Below are positions 37,725 to 42,373 of a stretch of 42,373 nt of DNA, one piece after another. The notes beneath the pieces are model-generated. The model was not told where the DNA came from, made no database searches, and saw nothing but the letters and a program-made list of their open reading frames with translations. Position numbers and translations under genes: made by a program. The stretch spans positions 1 to 42,373 of the forward strand of contig RKRN01000061.1 in the NCBI GenBank assembly GCA_007571365.1. Direction: 5' to 3'. The first letter of the stretch is position 1. Each line of letters begins with the position of its first letter. The DNA comes from Candidatus Latescibacterota bacterium (lineage in GTDB: Bacteria > Latescibacterota > UBA2968 > UBA8231).

Positions 37725-38701
37725 TGGCCGACAAAATCTATCGCTATTGGCTCGCGGTGCCGAGTGGGTTGGAGGCCGTGGCCCTCGACGAGTTGCGCGA
37801 GTACGCGCCTGAGGTGCAGCAGGTTGCCGTCGAACCGGGCGGGCGCGTGGGCCAGATTTTCTTCACGTACAAGCGCAGCCCGGGGCGGCTGCTACAGTTG
37901 CGCTCGGCCATGCAGTGCGCCGGTTTACTCGTTCAGATGCACGGCGTTACGGTGGGGCGACCGGGCCTCGAATACATCTGCCAACGCATCGCCCGCTGCG
38001 ATCTGACGCCAGGCAAAAGCCTCGCGCAGGTCCAGTCCGCTGCACTGGACCCCCACGCTTTTGCCTTGAGCGCGACGCTGCGCGGCCGGTATCGCTTCAG
38101 CGCGGCCGAGCTGACCGCCGCCGTGGCAGCAGTTTTGCGCGACGAGCACGGGTTGCGCTTGGGCCATGGGCCGCACCTGCTGCGGCTTCACTTGCAACTG
38201 ACCGGGCGACGAGCCCTGTTGGGGCTGCGGCTAGGGGCGGGCATGGCCCCGAATGCAGCGGTGGCGTATTGCTTGGCCCGCTTGGTGGCCATGCAGCCGG
38301 GGGCCGGCGTCCTGTGGGCGCGCCGCGATCGGCGCGAGTTGGCCGCCCTGCAAGAGGCGTTTGCGCCGCGCTTGCTAGTGGGGCTGCAGGCGCACCTAGT
38401 CGCCGTGCTGGATCGCCTGCCGTTTGTGAGCGCGCATTTCGATTACGCGTTCTGCTTGGCCGGTGCCAACCCGGCTGCCGAGCTGGCCGAATTGGCGCGG
38501 GTGTTGTGTGCCGGTGGAATCGCCGTGGTGCAAGTGGCTGATTTTGATCGCTTCATCGCCCTTTTGCAAGCCGCGGACTGTCCGCTAAGCGTCTTGGCCG
38601 ACTTGGAGATGCACGAGCGCGGGCGGGCGTATCGGCTGGTCGTGCTGGAGCGGTTGGCTACGGAAGAGGCTAAGCTCTTACAGGTGGAGCTAGAGCCGTA
38701 G
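37724..38701 (+). CDS. THUMP-domain protein with degenerate methyltransferase domain
   Basis: The 325-residue protein begins like RlmL/TrmN proteins (YWLAVPSGLEAVALDELREY) and has a THUMP-like region (residues about 95-165, SATLRGRYRFSAAELTAAVAAVL). The following class I methyltransferase part is shortened: after AVAYCLARLVAMQPGAGVL the usual DPMCGTGTI loop is missing and the chain continues with RDRRELAALQ, and no NPPY motif follows (FDYAFCLAGANPA). It should bind RNA through THUMP but probably cannot methylate. It is coupled to the two M16 genes by one-base overlap. Confidence 0.65.
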   Translation: MADKIYRYWLAVPSGLEAVALDELREYAPEVQQVAVEPGGRVGQIFFTYKRSPGRLLQLRSAMQCAGLLVQMHGVTVGRPGLEYICQRIARCDLTPGKSLAQVQSAALDPHAFALSATLRGRYRFSAAELTAAVAAVLRDEHGLRLGHGPHLLRLHLQLTGRRALLGLRLGAGMAPNAAVAYCLARLVAMQPGAGVLWARRDRRELAALQEAFAPRLLVGLQAHLVAVLDRLPFVSAHFDYAFCLAGANPAAELAELARVLCAGGIAVVQVADFDRFIALLQAADCPLSVLADLEMHERGRAYRLVVLERLATEEAKLLQVELEP

Positions 38702-38751
38702 GAGGGAGCCGCCAAGCGCAAAGGTTAAAAAAATGCACCGCGCCGATTTTT

Positions 38752-38779
38752 TTGACAGAGCATCTTGGGCGTCTATCTT
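38752..38779 (+). promoter_or_regulatory. Promoter of the AAA-ATPase/nuclease gene
   Basis: TTGACA (38752-38757) and TATCTT (38774-38779), 16 bases apart, sit in an AT-rich gap after the THUMP gene. Predicted start near 38786 rules out the longest reading frame, whose TTG start is the minus 35 box itself. Confidence 0.6.
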
Positions 38780-38865
38780 ACCATGCCAAGCCAACGTTGA
38801 CGGCCCCTATTGAGTTGGCTAGTAGAGCAATTCCCATGATACAGCAAGAAGCCGGAGCAGGACGG

Positions 38866-40413
38866 ATGGCTAGGCGCAAATTGCCCATCGGCATTCAGAC
38901 CTTTCGCAAAGTGCGCGAGGAGAACTGCTATTATGTGGATAAGACCGCCTACATGGGGCAGCTGGTCGCCGAGGGCACTCACTACTTCTTGTCGCGCCCG
39001 CGTCGGTTTGGCAAGAGCCTATTTCTCGACACGCTGAAGGAGCTGTTTGAGGGCAACGAGCCGCTGTTTGAGGGGCTCGCTATCCACGAGCAGTGGGACT
39101 GGTTGGTGCGCTATCCAGTGCTGCGGCTCGATTTCAGTAGCGGCAATTTCAAGGAGCCGGGCCAACTCCAAGAGGCCGTAATGGCGCAACTGGACGCCGT
39201 GGCAAGGCGGGAGGGTATCGGTTCGTCCTACGCAGGGGCACCGGTGCGATTCGGCCAGCTTATTGAAGCGTTACACGAGCGCGGCGGCCAGCGGGTGGCC
39301 GTGCTAATTGACGAGTACGACAAGCCGATTCTCGATGCGCTGGAGGTGCCGGAGATAGCCCGCGCCAACCGCGACTTTCTGCGCGGGCTGTATTCGACGA
39401 TCAAGTTTGGCGACGCGCATATCAAGTTCACCTTCCTCACCGGGGTGAGCAAATTTTCCAAAGTTAGCCTGTTCTCCGGCCTCAACAATCTCATCGACAT
39501 CACGCTAAATCCCCGCTACTCGGCTATTTGCGGCTATACCGAGGCAGACCTCGACACGGTGTTTGCCCCGGAACTGCTTGGGTTGGACCGGGCGGAAATA
39601 CGGGCGTGGTACAATGGCTACAGTTGGCTGGGTGAAGAACAGGTGTACAATCCGTTTGATGTCCTGCTGCTATTCCTCAACCGCCAGTACGGGGCCTACT
39701 GGTTTGAGACGGGGACGCCGACGTTTCTGCTGGAGACGTTGTTGGCACGCGGGGTCAGTTCCCTCGCCTTGGACGATGTGCTCGGTAGCGAGGAGTTGCT
39801 GTCGGCGTTTGACGTGGACCACATGGCTCCCGAGGCGCTGCTGTTCCAGACCGGCTACCTGACCATTCGCCGCCGTGAGCCGCACGGCGGGCGAATGTAC
39901 TATCGGCTGGGCTACCCCAACCGGGAGGTACGGCAAAGCCTGAACGAGAGCCTGCTAAACCCCCTGATGGGCAACCCGGTGCGTCGGGCTGAGCACAGTG
40001 CCTGGTTGTACGACCTGCTGCTGGTCAATGACTTTGAAGCGTTAGAAGTACTGCTCAAGTCGTTCTTTGCCAGCATACCCTACCAGTGGCATACCAACAA
40101 CGAAATGGCCAATTACGAGGGCTATTACGCCAGCGTGTTTTACTCGTACTTTGCGTCGTTAGGGTTGGCCATTACAGTGGAGGACAGCAGCCAAGCGGGT
40201 CGCTTGGACATGGCGGTCGCGTTCAATGAGAACGTGTATCTATTTGAGTTCAAGGTGGTGGAACGGACGGCGGTGGGAGCGGCGTTGGGTCAGTTGCCGG
40301 CGCGAGACTACGCGGCCAAGTATCGCGGTCGCGGCACGGCGATTTATCTGATTGGGGTGGAATTTAGCCGGCAGACGCGCAATGTGGCTGCCTTTGCGGT
40401 GGAACGGGCGTGA
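38866..40413 (+). CDS. AAA-ATPase-like / PD-(D/E)XK nuclease family protein
   Basis: The 515-residue protein combines an AAA-ATPase-like domain (PF09820 type) and a C-terminal PD-(D/E)XK nuclease-like domain (PF08011 type). Visible are KLPIGIQTFRKVREENCYYVDKT, Walker A variant RPRRFGKS (44-51), Walker B VAVLIDEYDKPI (about 145-156), AWYNGYSW, and nuclease residues in GRLDMAV and FEFKV (about 445-465). These proteins occur in many copies in some uncultured genomes and may be mobile or defence-related, but no function is proven. The ATG at 38866 gives the usual family start; ATG at 38836 is also possible. Confidence 0.88.
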   Translation: MARRKLPIGIQTFRKVREENCYYVDKTAYMGQLVAEGTHYFLSRPRRFGKSLFLDTLKELFEGNEPLFEGLAIHEQWDWLVRYPVLRLDFSSGNFKEPGQLQEAVMAQLDAVARREGIGSSYAGAPVRFGQLIEALHERGGQRVAVLIDEYDKPILDALEVPEIARANRDFLRGLYSTIKFGDAHIKFTFLTGVSKFSKVSLFSGLNNLIDITLNPRYSAICGYTEADLDTVFAPELLGLDRAEIRAWYNGYSWLGEEQVYNPFDVLLLFLNRQYGAYWFETGTPTFLLETLLARGVSSLALDDVLGSEELLSAFDVDHMAPEALLFQTGYLTIRRREPHGGRMYYRLGYPNREVRQSLNESLLNPLMGNPVRRAEHSAWLYDLLLVNDFEALEVLLKSFFASIPYQWHTNNEMANYEGYYASVFYSYFASLGLAITVEDSSQAGRLDMAVAFNENVYLFEFKVVERTAVGAALGQLPARDYAAKYRGRGTAIYLIGVEFSRQTRNVAAFAVERA

Positions 40414-40455
40414 GGCGACAGGCGGGCCGACAATCAATCCAAGTAGCCCAATGGC

Positions 40456-41198
40456 GTGGCTGCGCTAAAAAGAAGCTACGCGGCGACCGGCAAGGAGCTG
40501 TTGGCCCGTCTAGTTGATGCCGCTCCGCTCGGTCTTTTTAGGATTCTCTTCGGTGTGCTCATGGTCGTCTAGGTCCTGCGCTACTGGGCCTATGGTCGCA
40601 TAGTACGCTACTACATCGAGCCCACCTTCTTCTTCTCCTTTGTAGAAGGGATTAGGCCGGTTGGCAGCGCGATGTATCTGGTTTTCGCACTCATGGGTGC
40701 CTCAGCACTCTTGCTGGCAATCGGCTATTACTACCGAGCTGCGTCTGCTCTGTTCTTCGTCCTCTACACTTATACGTTCCTGCTCGACAAAGCTCAGTAC
40801 AACAATCATTACTATCTCATTTGTCTGCTGGCTTTTCTGTTTGCGATGACGGACGCCAACCGCGCATTTTCAATTGACGCTGTCCGGCGCGGTCTTTCGT
40901 CTCGCGTTCCGGCGTGGCAGATCTACCTATTTCGCCTACAAATCTTTTTATGCTGGCGTGGCCAAGATCAACGCGGACTGGCTGGCTGGCGAGCCCGTGA
41001 GGGCGTGGTTGGCTGCTAGGGCGGATTATTTTTTAATAGGACCGCTTCTTCTTCGCGAGTGGTTCGTGTATTCGTACGCCTACGCGGGGTTGTTGTTCGA
41101 TCTAGTCATCGGATTTGCGCTGTTATGGTCCCCAACTCGCGGCATCGGCTTGGTGTTGCTACTTCGCGCATAACGACTGGATCACTTTGCTTGATTAG
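40456..41198 (+). pseudogene. Broken HTTM/vitamin-K-dependent gamma-carboxylase-like membrane protein
   Basis: Three reading frames together spell the N-terminal half of an HTTM-domain protein: APLGLFRILFGVLMVV, then VLRYWAYG with YYIEPTFFF, the LLDKAQYNNHYYLICLLAFLFA block, then FYAGVAKINADWLAGEPVRAWLAAR and YAYAGLLFDLVIG. A TAG at 40570-40572 stands where relatives often have Glu. A frameshift in a T run near 40945-40950 moves the rest to another frame. A second shift near 41160 may lead to FAHNDWI. The C-terminal half is missing (family about 440 residues). It fills most of the 40414-41347 gap. Confidence 0.75.
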
Positions 41199-41347
41199 CG
41201 GTTTTCTTTGGAGGCGTATAAGGCGTATTATAACATTATTGATAGTTTCTGAATGATGATGTATCGTTATTTACATACTTACTCCGGCCGACAAACAGTC
41301 TCGCCGTCGGCTAGGAACCGCGATGTCAGCAAGTAAGGTTCCGCAAT
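41199..41347. other. AT-rich spacer before the oxygenase gene
   Basis: This 149-base stretch carries no gene that I can support. It is richer in A and T than the surroundings (TATTATAACATTATTG). TATAAG and TATTAT boxes can be found near 41217-41231, but no minus 35 box at a proper distance. A weak inverted repeat GGAACC/GGTTCC lies at 41314-41342. Confidence 0.4.
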
Positions 41348-42061
41348 ATGACGATGGGCAAAAATAAAGTGACGTGCGACCCTCCGAACCGTGGCTCCGC
41401 GGACTGCGGCTTGGTGGCTCTGTCCGAAGACGCGCTCAGGGTGCATCGCTATTTTCCGACGCTCATTTTTTCTTTAGAAGTTCCGGGCAGCGAGATTCTG
41501 AACGCCCAACTGCTCGAGGCGATCTACGCCGAACGAGAAGGCGATAGAGCAGGGGTGCGCAAGTCGAACTTCCCTGAGTTGGGGAGTTGGCACAGCCACG
41601 TCAAACTGCACAAGGACGTCGCGTTTGCGGGATTGGTTCAATACGTCGACGCGGCCTCGGCCATGATGTGCCGCGAGCTCGGATACCACAGGTCCTATCA
41701 ACTGAGAATCGGCACCATGTGGTCGATCATCAATCCGCCGGGTGGCTTGAATCGGGCTCATATCCATCCCGGCTGCATCTGGAGCGGCGTCTACTACGTC
41801 CAAGCACCTAGGAATTCGGGTCGAATCGAGTTCATTGATCCGCGCACCCAGAACCTGATGAGTCCGGTCGAATACATCCCAGACACCAAGCGTCCACGAA
41901 TCTGCTGGACGAAGGTCCAATACAAACCCGTGGCCGGAAGAATGCTGATCTTCCCGAGTTGGCTGTACCATAGCGTGGGTCCGAATCGATCCAAGGCCAA
42001 GGGGAAGGATGCAGATCGGATCATCGTGAGCTTCAACCTGTCTCAGAAGAGGCGCAGATAG
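41348..42061 (+). CDS. Putative 2-oxoglutarate/Fe(II) oxygenase (TIGR02466 type)
   Basis: The 237-residue protein resembles the TIGR02466 group of 2OG-Fe(II) oxygenases. Key blocks are NRAHIHPGCIWSGVYYVQAP (H138, H140), IEFIDPR (D164), the WLYHSV motif (H208) and RIIVSFNL (R224), suitable for iron and 2-oxoglutarate binding, and FPTLIFSLEV near the start. Substrate unknown. No clear Shine-Dalgarno precedes the ATG; another in-frame ATG is two codons later. It is 25 bases before a gene for a secreted poly-Asp protein. Confidence 0.8.
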   Translation: MTMGKNKVTCDPPNRGSADCGLVALSEDALRVHRYFPTLIFSLEVPGSEILNAQLLEAIYAEREGDRAGVRKSNFPELGSWHSHVKLHKDVAFAGLVQYVDAASAMMCRELGYHRSYQLRIGTMWSIINPPGGLNRAHIHPGCIWSGVYYVQAPRNSGRIEFIDPRTQNLMSPVEYIPDTKRPRICWTKVQYKPVAGRMLIFPSWLYHSVGPNRSKAKGKDADRIIVSFNLSQKRRR

Positions 42062-42086
42062 TTACATTCACAAAAAGGGATTAGAT

Positions 42087-42373
<287 letters not shown>

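Overview
The window looks like chromosomal DNA of an aerobic, Gram-negative-type bacterium from an uncultivated lineage. Several traits fit the FCB side of the tree (Bacteroidota, Rhodothermota, Gemmatimonadota, Latescibacterota and similar): alternative complex III next to an A2-type caa3 oxidase, a short (286-residue) primary-type sigma factor without a long region 1.1, and a single-chain glycine decarboxylase. The placement is an inference and no phylum can be proved from this text alone. Most of the window is ordinary housekeeping sequence, densely packed with many 1-17 base overlaps and frequent GTG/TTG starts.

Region 1 (1-12360, minus strand) is one respiratory operon read from right to left. 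It encodes ActA (pentaheme cytochrome c), ActB (FeS/molybdopterin-like), ActC, ActD, ActE (monoheme), ActF, a small one-helix protein, a Sco copper chaperone, and cytochrome caa3 subunits II, I, III and IV, the last cut by the window edge. Together these take electrons from quinol through ActB and the Act hemes to the cytochrome c domain of CoxB and then to oxygen. A TTGACA-type promoter precedes actA.

Region 2 (12360-28603) is a patchwork of short plus-strand operons with a few minus-strand genes. In order it holds tRNA-Arg, a DUF815-type ATPase, a glyoxalase and tRNA-Leu (both minus), smpB, a zinc-finger DnaC-like ATPase, rph, a sigma factor with a 51-codon acidic ORF, a sugar isomerase/epimerase-like protein, an IMPase-family phosphatase, a YihY-family membrane protein, a lipoprotein, a 64-codon membrane ORF, holA, trxA, a cNMP-domain protein, an AI-2E-family protein, a cold-shock-domain protein, clpX, an EpmA-like lysyl transferase and clpP (minus). 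Several near-consensus sigma-70 promoters and three intrinsic terminators are visible.

Region 3 (28604-38701) has coaE, gcvT, gcvP and gmd in one run. It continues with a convergent trmJ-like gene and a divergent trio of two M16-family proteins (YmfF/YmfH-like, one without the zinc motif) and a THUMP-containing protein whose methyltransferase part seems to have lost its SAM-binding motif.

Region 4 (38702-42373) looks like accessory DNA. It holds a self-contained AAA-ATPase/PD-(D/E)XK nuclease gene with its own promoter, a broken HTTM/vitamin-K-dependent gamma-carboxylase-like gene, a 2-oxoglutarate/Fe(II) oxygenase, and the start of a secreted protein that runs into at least 39 consecutive aspartates at the window edge. 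The last three are the most unusual part of the window. No CRISPR array, insertion sequence, rRNA or prophage was seen.
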